The notes under the pieces: generated by a model
What the model was told of the DNA's origin: nothing
Seen by the model: only the letters and a program-made list of their open reading frames with translations
The model's database searches: none
Made by a program: the position numbers and the translations under genes
In this document: piece after piece, positions 27,801 through 35,706 of the stretch
Numbering within the stretch: position 1 is the stretch's first letter
Layout: every line of letters begins with the position of its first letter
From: Gemmatimonadales bacterium
GTDB lineage: Bacteria; Gemmatimonadota; Gemmatimonadetes; Longimicrobiales; Gaopeijiaceae
DNA: 35,706 nucleotides
NCBI GenBank assembly: GCA_007692505.1
Contig: REBX01000072.1
Location: 1-35,706 of the forward strand
Direction: 5' to 3'

Positions 27801-28322
27801 TTGTGTTTCAAAATGTTACAGCTGGACGGACAACACCTGTCCGCGGTAGAATCCACACGCGCCCGCCCTTTCCCCGTGGGTTCGGCGCTGCGGCGTCGCC
27901 CAGATCCGGAGCCACAGGTGCTGGAGATCGAGAAGGCCCGAGGAACCGAAACCATCCTCCTGGTGGAGGACGACGACGCGGTACGGGCCGTGGCCCGCCG
28001 CGCCCTGGATCGGTTCGGGTACCGGGTCCTCCCCGCTGCCCGGGGCGACGAGGCCCTCCACATTGCCCGGCAGAACGACAACCACATCGACCTCCTCCTC
28101 ACGGACATCATGATGCCCGGCATGAACGGTGTCGAGGTGGCGGCGGAAGTTGCACGGATCCGTCCCGGCATTCAGGTTTTCTTCATGTCGGGGTACGCGG
28201 ACCAGGACCTGGTGCGTCAGGGCCTCCTGGAGCCGGGCACACACTTCCTCCAGAAGCCCTTCACGCCGCAGGACCTGGCCGAGCAGATCCGACGCATCCT
28301 GGACCGGCAACCGAAGGGCTGA
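27801..28322 (+). CDS. Stand-alone response regulator receiver protein
   Basis: TILLVEDDDAVRAVARRALDRFGYRVLPAARGDEAL...LLLTDIMMPGMNG...FFMSGYAD...FLQKPFTPQDL; true start uncertain (TTG 27801, ATG 27813 or later). Confidence 0.85.
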   Translation: MCFKMLQLDGQHLSAVESTRARPFPVGSALRRRPDPEPQVLEIEKARGTETILLVEDDDAVRAVARRALDRFGYRVLPAARGDEALHIARQNDNHIDLLLTDIMMPGMNGVEVAAEVARIRPGIQVFFMSGYADQDLVRQGLLEPGTHFLQKPFTPQDLAEQIRRILDRQPKG

Positions 28323-28384
28323 CCCCCTCCGCGGTGGAACGCCGGGTCCCCGCCCGCATTCCTGACACCCCGGGTCCCCCCCAC

Positions 28385-29302
28385 ATGCTCCAGGTCTCCC
28401 CCCGGCCCCTCGGCTTCGGAGAGCTCCTCGACGGCGCCTTCACCCTCCTGCGCCGCCACTTCGTCCTCCTCTTCAGCCTGGCCCTCATCCCCCAGGTCCC
28501 CGAGATCCTCTACTGGCTGGGGGTCACGGCCCTGGTCCCCCTGGAGCTCCAGACCTTCGCGGGCCTCTTCATCGTCCCCTGGACCTGGGCCATCACGGTC
28601 CTCCTCACCGGCGCCCTGGTGCACAGCGTGGTCCACCTCCTCCACGGCGACGCCGAGCCCACCATCCGCGACAGCCTGGTGGCGGGGCTCCAGAACTGGA
28701 TCCCCCTGGCCGTGGCCTTCATCCTGGTGGTGGTGGCCCTCTCCACCCTCTTCGGCGGTGGCGCCCTGGCCGTGGGGATCTCCGCCGCCACAGGCGTCCT
28801 CGTCCTGGGCCCCTTCGGCATCTTCCTGGCTGCACTGGCCGGTGCAGCCCTCCTGGCCGTCATGGCCTTCCTCTTCGCCTCCTTCTTCGCCTTCGCGCCT
28901 GCCGTGGTGGTGGAGGACGCCGGCCCCATCCGCTCTCTCGTGCGCTCGTGGGAGCTGGCCTCCGGCGACCGCATCCGCATCCTGGCCATCACCCTCATCG
29001 CCTGGATCCTGGTCCTCATCCCCTCGGTGATCGCCACGGTCTTCAGCATCTCGGTGATGGGGTTCGAGGCCTTCTTCAGTGGCGATCCCGAGGCCATGCA
29101 GGACAGCTCCCTCTGGGCCACCGCGGTGCTCCAGATCGTGGGCCCCATCCTGAACGCCATCACCTACCCGTTCCTCATGGCCGTCGTCACCCTCCTCTAC
29201 CTGGATCGCCGGGCCCGCACCGAGGCCCCCGACCTGGCCCGCGCCGTGGACTCCCTGGCCACCGGTGCCCCCGGCGCCGACCCCGCCACCCCCGGCGCCT
29301 GA
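28385..29302 (+). CDS. Multi-pass membrane protein of the MoxR-cluster
   Basis: MLQVSPRPLGFGELLDGAFTLLRRHFVLLFSLALIPQ... several hydrophobic segments; linked to DUF4129/DUF4350/MoxR/DUF58. Confidence 0.75.
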   Translation: MLQVSPRPLGFGELLDGAFTLLRRHFVLLFSLALIPQVPEILYWLGVTALVPLELQTFAGLFIVPWTWAITVLLTGALVHSVVHLLHGDAEPTIRDSLVAGLQNWIPLAVAFILVVVALSTLFGGGALAVGISAATGVLVLGPFGIFLAALAGAALLAVMAFLFASFFAFAPAVVVEDAGPIRSLVRSWELASGDRIRILAITLIAWILVLIPSVIATVFSISVMGFEAFFSGDPEAMQDSSLWATAVLQIVGPILNAITYPFLMAVVTLLYLDRRARTEAPDLARAVDSLATGAPGADPATPGA

Positions 29303-29306
29303 CCCC

Positions 29307-30035
29307 GTGCCCGCCACCACCGCCGCCTCCGGGGCCGATCCCGACGCCCCGGACATCCGCCGCGCCTTCGACGCCGCCTGGGAGGACCCGGCCTTCGTGC
29401 GCCGTGAACCCGGCTGGCTCGCCCAGCGCCTGACGGAGCTCCGGGACCGCATCTTCGAGTTCATCCAGGGCCTCGTCCCCGAGCTGGACCTGTCCGAGGG
29501 CTGGGCCGCCGCCCTGGGCCAGTTCATGCTCTGGCTCCTGGGCATCGCCGTCGTGCTGGCCCTGGTCTGGGCCGTCCACTCCCTCCTCTCCAGGAAACGC
29601 AAGGGGGAGGGCCTGCCGGGCGCCGCCCGCTCCCGGCCCGAATCCGACTCCACGGACCCAGCCGAGTGGGCCCGCAGGGCGGGGGCTGCCGCAGCCGAGG
29701 GCGACTGGCGGCGGGCCGCACTCTTCCGGTACCGGAGTGTGGTGCTCCGCCTGGTGGCAGCGGGGCACCTGAGGCCCAGGGAGGGCCGGACCGCCGGCGA
29801 CCACGCCCGGGAGCTGGCCCGCCGGGCACCGGGGCTCGCCCCGGACTTCCGGGCCCTGGTGCGGGTGCTCCACCCGGTGGCCTTCGGTCCCCGGGACCCC
29901 GGGGCCGACGACTACCGGCGCCTGGAGGAGCAGGCGGCCGTCCTGGACCGCCACGCAGACCAGGGGGCCTCGGCTCCGGCGGGCACCGCCACCCCCGCCG
30001 AACGCCCCTCGGCCCCGGAGCCCTCCCATGGCTGA
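29307..30035 (+). CDS. DUF4129-domain protein
   Basis: One TM plus C-terminal WRRAALFRYRSVVLRLVAAGHLRPREGRTAGDHARELARRAPGLAPDFRALVRVLHPVAFG; GTG start proposed. Confidence 0.75.
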   Translation: MPATTAASGADPDAPDIRRAFDAAWEDPAFVRREPGWLAQRLTELRDRIFEFIQGLVPELDLSEGWAAALGQFMLWLLGIAVVLALVWAVHSLLSRKRKGEGLPGAARSRPESDSTDPAEWARRAGAAAAEGDWRRAALFRYRSVVLRLVAAGHLRPREGRTAGDHARELARRAPGLAPDFRALVRVLHPVAFGPRDPGADDYRRLEEQAAVLDRHADQGASAPAGTATPAERPSAPEPSHG

Positions 30036-31152
30036 CTCCGGCGCCCGGCGCACCCGGATCGCCTGGCTGGTGGCGGGCTTCCTGGTCCTCGTCGTGGCCA
30101 TTGCGGTGGCGAGCCCCCGGGCGGCGCTGGACCAGGACCTGGACCCCCGCATGTCCACCTACCTGGCCACCGACGCCGGGGCCCGGGGCCTCTACCTGGC
30201 CCTGGACGAGCTGGGGGTCCCCGTGGCCCGCCATCGCCTGGCCCCCTCCCAGCTCCCCCAGGGGGGCACCCTGGTCCTCCTCCGCCCGTCCATCTCCCCC
30301 GACTCCACCGCTGTGGCCCGCCTCCGGGCCTGGACCGAGGAGGGGGGCACCCTGGTCCTGGTCCCCCACCCCGAGGGGGCCTCCCTCCTGGAGCGCCTGG
30401 ACGTGGGGCTGGCCACGGCCGGGCTGGACGACCCCACCACGGCCCGCGCCAGCCAGGACCCGCCCCACAGCTGGCTGGCCGACGTGGAGGAGGTGCCCGG
30501 GGTCACCCGGGTGTGGAGCCGGGTCCCCGAAAACGCCACCCCGCTCCTGGCCACCGACGCCGGCGACCCCCTCCTCCTCCGGATCCCCCTGGGCGAGGGG
30601 GGCATCGTGGCCTGGTCCGATGCGGCCCTCCTCCGGAACGAGGCCCTGAAGGAGGACCCCCAGCCGGCCTTCCCCCTGGTGAGGGCCGCCGCCGAGCACG
30701 CCCCGGTGCGCTTCGACGAGTTCCACCACGGCTTCAGCGGAGAGGGGAGCCCTGCCCGGACCCTGGGCACCTTCCTCACCACCACCGGATGGGGCCAGTG
30801 GACCCTCCAGGGCGCCCTGGCCGCCCTCCTCCTCCTCCTCCTGGCCGGGCACCGCTTCGGCCGGCCCCGGCCCATCCCCCAGGTGCGGGGGCGCTCTCCC
30901 CTGGAGCACGCCGACGCCCTGGCCGCCGTCTACCAGAAGGCCTCGGCCCATCGCACGGCCCGGCGGCTCCTCCTGGCCGGGCTCCACCGGAGCCTGGGCC
31001 AGCGCCCCACCCCCGAGCTCGTCCTTCCGGCGACGCTCCAGGGCACCCCTGCTGCCCGCCGCCTTGCCCGAGAGTGGGAGCGGGGCGACGATGCAGACCT
31101 CGAGGCCCTCAGCGGGGCCATGGACGACTTCCTCTCGGAGGCACGAGGGTGA
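30028..31152 (+). CDS. DUF4350-domain protein
   Basis: SPRAALDQDLDPRMSTYLATDAGARGLYLALDELGVPVARHRLAPSQLPQGGTLVLLRPS..., RFDEFHHGF; position before moxR. Confidence 0.75.
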   Translation: MADSGARRTRIAWLVAGFLVLVVAIAVASPRAALDQDLDPRMSTYLATDAGARGLYLALDELGVPVARHRLAPSQLPQGGTLVLLRPSISPDSTAVARLRAWTEEGGTLVLVPHPEGASLLERLDVGLATAGLDDPTTARASQDPPHSWLADVEEVPGVTRVWSRVPENATPLLATDAGDPLLLRIPLGEGGIVAWSDAALLRNEALKEDPQPAFPLVRAAAEHAPVRFDEFHHGFSGEGSPARTLGTFLTTTGWGQWTLQGALAALLLLLLAGHRFGRPRPIPQVRGRSPLEHADALAAVYQKASAHRTARRLLLAGLHRSLGQRPTPELVLPATLQGTPAARRLAREWERGDDADLEALSGAMDDFLSEARG

Positions 31153-32186
31153 CCGACACCCCCCAGCACGACCCCCACCACCCGCCCCCCCCCCCCGCCC
31201 CCCCCCCCCCCGCCCCCCCCCCCGCGGCCCCGGCCGATCCGCCGGCCACCCCCCCGGCCACGCAGATCCTGGACGCCCTCTCCGGCGTCATCCTGGGGCA
31301 GGAGGAGGTCCTCCAGCAGATGCTGGTCACCCTCCTGGCCGGGGGCCACGGCCTCATCGAGGGGGTGCCGGGCACGGCGAAGACGCTGGCCGTCCGCTCC
31401 CTGGCCGTCACCCTGGAGCTGAGCTTCGGGCGGGTGCAGTTCACCCCCGACCTCATGCCCACCGACCTCACCGGGGTGAACATCCTGGACCAGCGCACCA
31501 GCGACTTCGTCTTCCGGGAGGGGCCCCTCTTTGCCGAGCTCCTCCTGGCCGACGAGATCAACCGGGCGCCGGCCAAGACCCAGGCCGCCCTCCTGGAGGC
31601 CATGCAGGAGGGCCAGGTCACGGTGGACGGCGAGACCCGCCTCCTCCCCCGGGCCTTCACGGTCTTCGCCACCCAGAACCCCGTGGAGCAGGAGGGCACC
31701 TACCCCCTCCCCGAGGCCCAGCTGGACCGCTTCCTCCTGAAGATCGAGGTGGACTACCCGCCCCGGGCCGCGGAGCGGGGGATCCTGGACCGGGCTGCGG
31801 ACGGCTTCCGGGCCGACCGCACCTCCACCTATGGCCTCTCGCCCCTCCTGGCCGAGGGCGAGCTCCACGAGCTGAGGAGCCAGGTCCGGCAGGTCCACGT
31901 GGAGCCCCCGGTGCGGGACTACATCGTGGACATCGTCCGGGCCACCCGGGAAGACCCCAACCTGAGCCTCCCGGCCAGCCCCCGGGCCGGGGTCGCCCTC
32001 TTCGCTGCCAGCCGCGCCCTGGCCTTCATCGAGGGCCGGGACTTCGTCATCCCCGACGACGTGAAGGCGCTGGCCCTCCCCGTCCTCCGCCACCGGGTCC
32101 GCCTCACCCCCGAGGCCGAGGTGGAGGGGGAGCGCCCCGACGACCGCCTGGTGCAGCTCCTGGACCGCGTGGCGGCGCCCAGCTGA
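31149..32186 (+). CDS. MoxR-family AAA+ ATPase with Pro-rich N-terminus
   Basis: GVPGTAKTLAVRSLAVTLELSFGRVQFTPDLMPTDLTGVNIL, LLADEINRAPAKTQAALLEAMQEGQVTVDG, FATQNPVEQEGTYPLPEAQLDRF; GTG start overlapping the previous stop. Confidence 0.94.
   Translation: MTDTPQHDPHHPPPPPAPPPPAPPPAAPADPPATPPATQILDALSGVILGQEEVLQQMLVTLLAGGHGLIEGVPGTAKTLAVRSLAVTLELSFGRVQFTPDLMPTDLTGVNILDQRTSDFVFREGPLFAELLLADEINRAPAKTQAALLEAMQEGQVTVDGETRLLPRAFTVFATQNPVEQEGTYPLPEAQLDRFLLKIEVDYPPRAAERGILDRAADGFRADRTSTYGLSPLLAEGELHELRSQVRQVHVEPPVRDYIVDIVRATREDPNLSLPASPRAGVALFAASRALAFIEGRDFVIPDDVKALALPVLRHRVRLTPEAEVEGERPDDRLVQLLDRVAAPS
31185..31223. repeat. Three poly-C runs (12, 14, 11 nt) separated by single G
   Basis: Read directly: C12-G-C14-G-C11, inside the 5' coding part of moxR. 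Confidence 0.95.
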
Positions 32187-32188
32187 AC

Positions 32189-33502
32189 GTGCGCGCCCCG
32201 GGCCTCTCCCTCCTCCCCACCCCCCGCCTGGCCGGCCTCGTCCTCCTGGCCGGCGCGGGCTTCGTGGCGAGCCCCATGGCCGGAGCCGCCGCCAACGCCC
32301 TCCTGGCCGTCGTCCTGGTGGTGGAGGCCGTCCGCCTCCTCCGCATCCCCACCCCCCGGGTGGAGCGCCGGGTGCCGGGCCGCATCGACCTGGGGGGCCG
32401 GGGCACGGTGGAGCTCTCCCTGGAGGGCCTCCCGGGGCTGGCCGTCCGCTGGATCGACGACCCGGGCCCGGGGATTGCCCGCCGCCCCGACGAGCCCCGC
32501 CGCGTGGTCCTGCCCCCGTCGGGCTTCGCCGAGGACCAGGTGGAGATCGAGGGCCTCCGGAGGGGGCATTCGTGGATGGGCACGATCCACCTCCGGCTCG
32601 AGGGGCCCATGGGCCTCCTCCTGCACCGCCGACAGCTCGCTGCCAGCGAGGCAGAGCGGGACCCCGTGTCGGTGCAGCCCGGGCTGAGGGCGCTGGCCCG
32701 GCAGCGGATGCCCGGCCTCCGCCACCTCCGGGCCCCCGGGGCCCATCGCCTCCGCCACCAGATGGGGGGGAGGGAGTTCGCCCGGCTCCGGGAGTACGTG
32801 AGGGGCGACGACCCCCGCACGGTGGACTGGAAGGCCACGGCCCGGCGGGGCGACGTCATCGTCCGGGAGTACGAGGCGGAGCGCAGCCAGAACCTCATGC
32901 TGGTCCTCGATGCCGGGCGCCTCATGACGGAGGCCTTCGAGGGGCGGGAGCGGCTGGACGAGGCCCTGGCCGCCGCCCTGGTCCTGGCCGACACGGCCCG
33001 CACCCGGGGCGACCAGGTGGGGGTCCTCCTGGTGGCGGACACGGTGCAGGCCTTCCTCCCCCCGGGGCACCATTCCATGTCGAGGATCGCCGACGTGCTG
33101 GCCTCGGTGGAGGCCCGCCGGGTGGAGCCCGACTACCCCCGGGCCTTTGCCCTCCTGGGCCGCCGGCTCAAGCGCCGCTCCCTGGTGGTGGTGTTCACCG
33201 ATGTGGTGGACCCCAAGACCTCCCGGACCCTCCTGGCCCACCTGGGCTCCAGCGCCCGGCGGCACCTCCCCCTGGTGGTGGCCATGCGGAACGTGGCCAT
33301 GGAGGCCGTGGCGGCGGCACCGGCCCGGGGGCTGGACGGGGTGTACCGGCGGGTGGCGGCCCGGGAGCTCCTGGAGGAGCGGGCCGTGGCCCTGGCGGCC
33401 ATCCGGAGGCAGGGGGTGCTGGTGGCGGACGTGCGCCCCGGCGATGCCGTGGCCGAGGCGCTGGCCCGCTACTCCGAGGTGAAGCGCCGCGGTCTCCTCT
33501 GA
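32189..33502 (+). CDS. DUF58 domain protein (vWA-like)
   Basis: GGREFARLREYVRGDDPRTVDWKATARRGDVIVREYEAERSQNLMLVLDAGRLM; GTG start. Confidence 0.93.
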   Translation: MRAPGLSLLPTPRLAGLVLLAGAGFVASPMAGAAANALLAVVLVVEAVRLLRIPTPRVERRVPGRIDLGGRGTVELSLEGLPGLAVRWIDDPGPGIARRPDEPRRVVLPPSGFAEDQVEIEGLRRGHSWMGTIHLRLEGPMGLLLHRRQLAASEAERDPVSVQPGLRALARQRMPGLRHLRAPGAHRLRHQMGGREFARLREYVRGDDPRTVDWKATARRGDVIVREYEAERSQNLMLVLDAGRLMTEAFEGRERLDEALAAALVLADTARTRGDQVGVLLVADTVQAFLPPGHHSMSRIADVLASVEARRVEPDYPRAFALLGRRLKRRSLVVVFTDVVDPKTSRTLLAHLGSSARRHLPLVVAMRNVAMEAVAAAPARGLDGVYRRVAARELLEERAVALAAIRRQGVLVADVRPGDAVAEALARYSEVKRRGLL

Positions 33503-33575
33503 GGCCTGCGCCCTCCCCTGACCGCTTCCCCTGGCCGCTGTGCCCTCCTCCCGGTGGGAGGGACGCAGCCGGCGG

Positions 33576-35441
33576 CTATTCCTCCGGGGGGTCCTGGTCC
33601 GGGTCCTCGTCCTCGTCGGCCCCTGCCAGGAGGAGCCAGGGGAAGAGGACGAGCCCCGTCCCGATCCCGAAGGCGATCTTCGCGCCCTCGCTCAGGTGGG
33701 GGGAGGGCGACACGAAGCCCTCGATGATCCCGGCAATGACCAGGATGATCACCACGCCCCCCATGATGGAGATGGCCTCCCGGGTCCGCTCCATGAGGGC
33801 GTCGGCCCGGCTCCGGCGCCCGGGCATGAGGATGGCGGAGGCCATCCAGAGGGCCGCCCCCCCGGCCAGGCAGATGGCCGTGAGCTCGAGGACGCCGTGG
33901 GGGGCCACGAAGGCCCACAGGTGGAGGCTCTGCCCCTCGAAGTGGAAGGCCGACCCTGCGGCCCCCAGCATGACGCCGTTCAGGACCAGGATGGCCACGG
34001 TGCCCAGCCCGGCCAGGAGGCCCCCGGCAAAGGCCATGAAGGTGACCCGCACGTTGTTCGTGAGGATGGACGCGGCGGCCAGGGGCTGCTCGTCCTCGGC
34101 AATGACGGCCTCTCCGTATCCGATCCCCTGGGCCCGCTGGCCCTCGGCGGCCCGGGCCCGCTCCAGGAGGGTGGCGGGGGTGACCCGCTCGATCCGCTCC
34201 TCGTTGCCTGCGGTGGCGGCGAAGGTGACCAGGCCGGGGCCGTAGAAGAGGGCCGTGGCCAGGAGGATGGGGGCCCAGCAGCGCCGGACCGTGCGGGGGA
34301 CCCCGCTCCGGAGCCAATGCCAGGCCTTGCCCACCGAGCGGGTGGGGGGCCGGTACAGGAGGTTGTGGCCCCGGCCCACGGCGTCTTCCAGGAAGGCCAG
34401 GAGGGGCTGGGAGCCCCGGTACGTGCGGGCCCGGGCCAGGTCGGCGGTGACCTCGCGGTAGAGGGACGCGAACTCCGTGAGGTCGTCCTCCTCCAGGCGG
34501 GGAAGGCCCCTTTTTCGGGCGTCGGCCAGGAGGCGGTCCCAGGCCTCCCAGCGGGGGCGCTGGCGGCGGAGGAGGGAGGCGGCGGCCGGCGAGCCGGCGC
34601 CGGAGGCCTGCCCGCTGGTGGCCCTGCGCCCCGACTCGGCCTGGTAGAGGGCCAGGAGGGCCTCCTCGGCGGCCGGCCCGCCCCGGGCGGCCTCGATGGC
34701 CTGGGGGGCCAGCTCCAGGTGCGTGGCCAGCTGCCGGGCCAGCCGGTCCGTGATCCGGGCCCGGGCCTTTGCGGCCAGGCTGCCCCGCTGGAGGGCCCAG
34801 CTCCGGAGGACGGCGTAGGCGTCCTCGTCCAGGACGGGGGCCTCCCGGACGTCGGCCTCTGCCGGGAGGCTCTCCGTGGTCCGCTCCCGGATCACCACCG
34901 TGCCTGCCGCCAGGTCGCCGGGGCGCTGGGCCCGGGGGTGGAAGAGGATGAAGAGCCCGCCCACGAGCCCGGTGATGCCGGGCTGGAGGTCCACGATGCG
35001 CAGGAGGTTCCGGATGGCGGACCCGGGGAGGGTGAGGGGGAAGCCGTTTCGGTACACGACCCTGAGGCCCATCCAGCGCTTGCCCGGGGTCTGGCCGTTA
35101 CGGAGGCCCTCGAAGGCAATGAAGTAGCCCCACACCAGGGCAAAGACCACCACGCTGGAGATGGCGATGACCCACGGCATGCCGGCCTCGATCCCCACCC
35201 GGAGGGCCACGTCCACCAGGACCACCAGGGTGAGGACGGCCAGGAGGATCAGGGCCGTGGTGATGATGAGGGCGTCCAGGACGAAGGCCACGAACCGGGA
35301 GCCCGGCCCGGCGAGCTCGTAGCCCACGGCCACCTGCTCGGGGGTCTCGAACTCCACCTGCCGGTGGCGGAGGTCGTCCCGGGAGGGGGAGGACGCGGAC
35401 TGGGGCGTGGGGGACGCCGCCCCGGGAGTGGTCTTGGCCAT
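33576..35441 (-). CDS. Fusion of RDD membrane domain (N-term) and SpoIIM/DUF95-like membrane domain (C-term)
   Basis: YELAGPGSRFVAFVLDALIITTALILL..., NGQTPGKRWMGLRVV (RDD); LEEDDLTEFASLYREVTADLARARTYRG...ILTNNVRVTFMAFAGGLLAGLGTVAILVLNGVMLG...PHGVLELTAICLAGGAAL (SpoIIM). Confidence 0.9.
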   Translation of the reverse strand: MAKTTPGAASPTPQSASSPSRDDLRHRQVEFETPEQVAVGYELAGPGSRFVAFVLDALIITTALILLAVLTLVVLVDVALRVGIEAGMPWVIAISSVVVFALVWGYFIAFEGLRNGQTPGKRWMGLRVVYRNGFPLTLPGSAIRNLLRIVDLQPGITGLVGGLFILFHPRAQRPGDLAAGTVVIRERTTESLPAEADVREAPVLDEDAYAVLRSWALQRGSLAAKARARITDRLARQLATHLELAPQAIEAARGGPAAEEALLALYQAESGRRATSGQASGAGSPAAASLLRRQRPRWEAWDRLLADARKRGLPRLEEDDLTEFASLYREVTADLARARTYRGSQPLLAFLEDAVGRGHNLLYRPPTRSVGKAWHWLRSGVPRTVRRCWAPILLATALFYGPGLVTFAATAGNEERIERVTPATLLERARAAEGQRAQGIGYGEAVIAEDEQPLAAASILTNNVRVTFMAFAGGLLAGLGTVAILVLNGVMLGAAGSAFHFEGQSLHLWAFVAPHGVLELTAICLAGGAALWMASAILMPGRRSRADALMERTREAISIMGGVVIILVIAGIIEGFVSPSPHLSEGAKIAFGIGTGLVLFPWLLLAGADEDEDPDQDPPEE

Positions 35442-35520
35442 GGATTCGAACGTACCCCCGGGGGGGGTGGTTCGTCCATTGGGGGTAGCTGAGAGTGGCT
35501 CAAGAAGAGTGCCGGAAGCG

Positions 35521-35562
35521 CAATTATATAAATAACTAATATTATATACAATACTAATACTG
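35521..35562. other. AT-rich island upstream of the RDD-SpoIIM gene
   Basis: caattatataaataactaatattatatacaatactaatac in otherwise GC-rich DNA; TATAAT-like words on the - strand. Confidence 0.6.
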
Positions 35563-35706
35563 CGGTCGCAGGCAGGTCGTCCAAGACAGGCTCCTCGCTG
35601 TATTTACGGGTTGGACGTGTGGGAGCTTGCCGTGCATGAGGTAGCTCATGGCGGTGAGGGACTCCACGGTTCGTGCGAAGCGGGCCATGGGCTCGATGCC
35701 GGACTG

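Noticed and set aside
31064-33502. 812-aa + strand ORF
   Set aside because: Its N-terminal part is an off-frame reading of moxR; only the DUF58 portion from 32189 is supported.
33540-35492. 650-aa + strand ORF
   Set aside because: Antisense to the RDD-SpoIIM gene; low-complexity.
1-35706. CRISPR arrays, rRNA, complete IS elements or prophage genes
   Set aside because: No regularly spaced direct repeats, rRNA-like sequence or transposase/phage genes were recognised.

Overview
Very GC-rich bacterial chromosomal window around a replication origin. Gene style suggests Gemmatimonadota or a similar phylum, but that is a guess. Genes left of about 12.15 kb are mostly on the - strand: a partial membrane-anchored protein, parB, parA, a CarH-like B12/MerR regulator, mnmG, acyP, mnmE, yidC, yidD, rnpA, rpmH. 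A secreted FAS1 gene on + is the exception. At about 12.15-12.39 kb the strand flips to dnaA and dnaN on +. The dnaA-dnaN spacer looks like oriC, with DnaA boxes followed by a DnaA-trio-like tract. Three near-perfect parS sites lie in a 1.4-kb apparently non-coding block upstream of parA. Right of dnaN are: pyrE (-); a lipoprotein(PrcB-like)/histidine kinase/NtrC-type regulator/coiled-coil/beta-barrel gene run; a PPTase (-); a candidate metal-acquisition locus (CxxC secreted peptide, TonB receptor, lipoprotein with duplicated FHCDHIHxYPE domain); a thioesterase (-); a receiver protein; and a MoxR/DUF58/DUF4129/DUF4350 cluster facing an RDD-SpoIIM fusion. The signals most worth following up are (1) four 11-bp-phased repeats overlapping the -35/-10 of the FAS1 promoter next to the CarH-like gene, (2) the duplicated HCDHIH lipoprotein/TonB locus, and (3) long poly-C runs at the 5' end of moxR. 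All domain calls are by eye; no searches were run.
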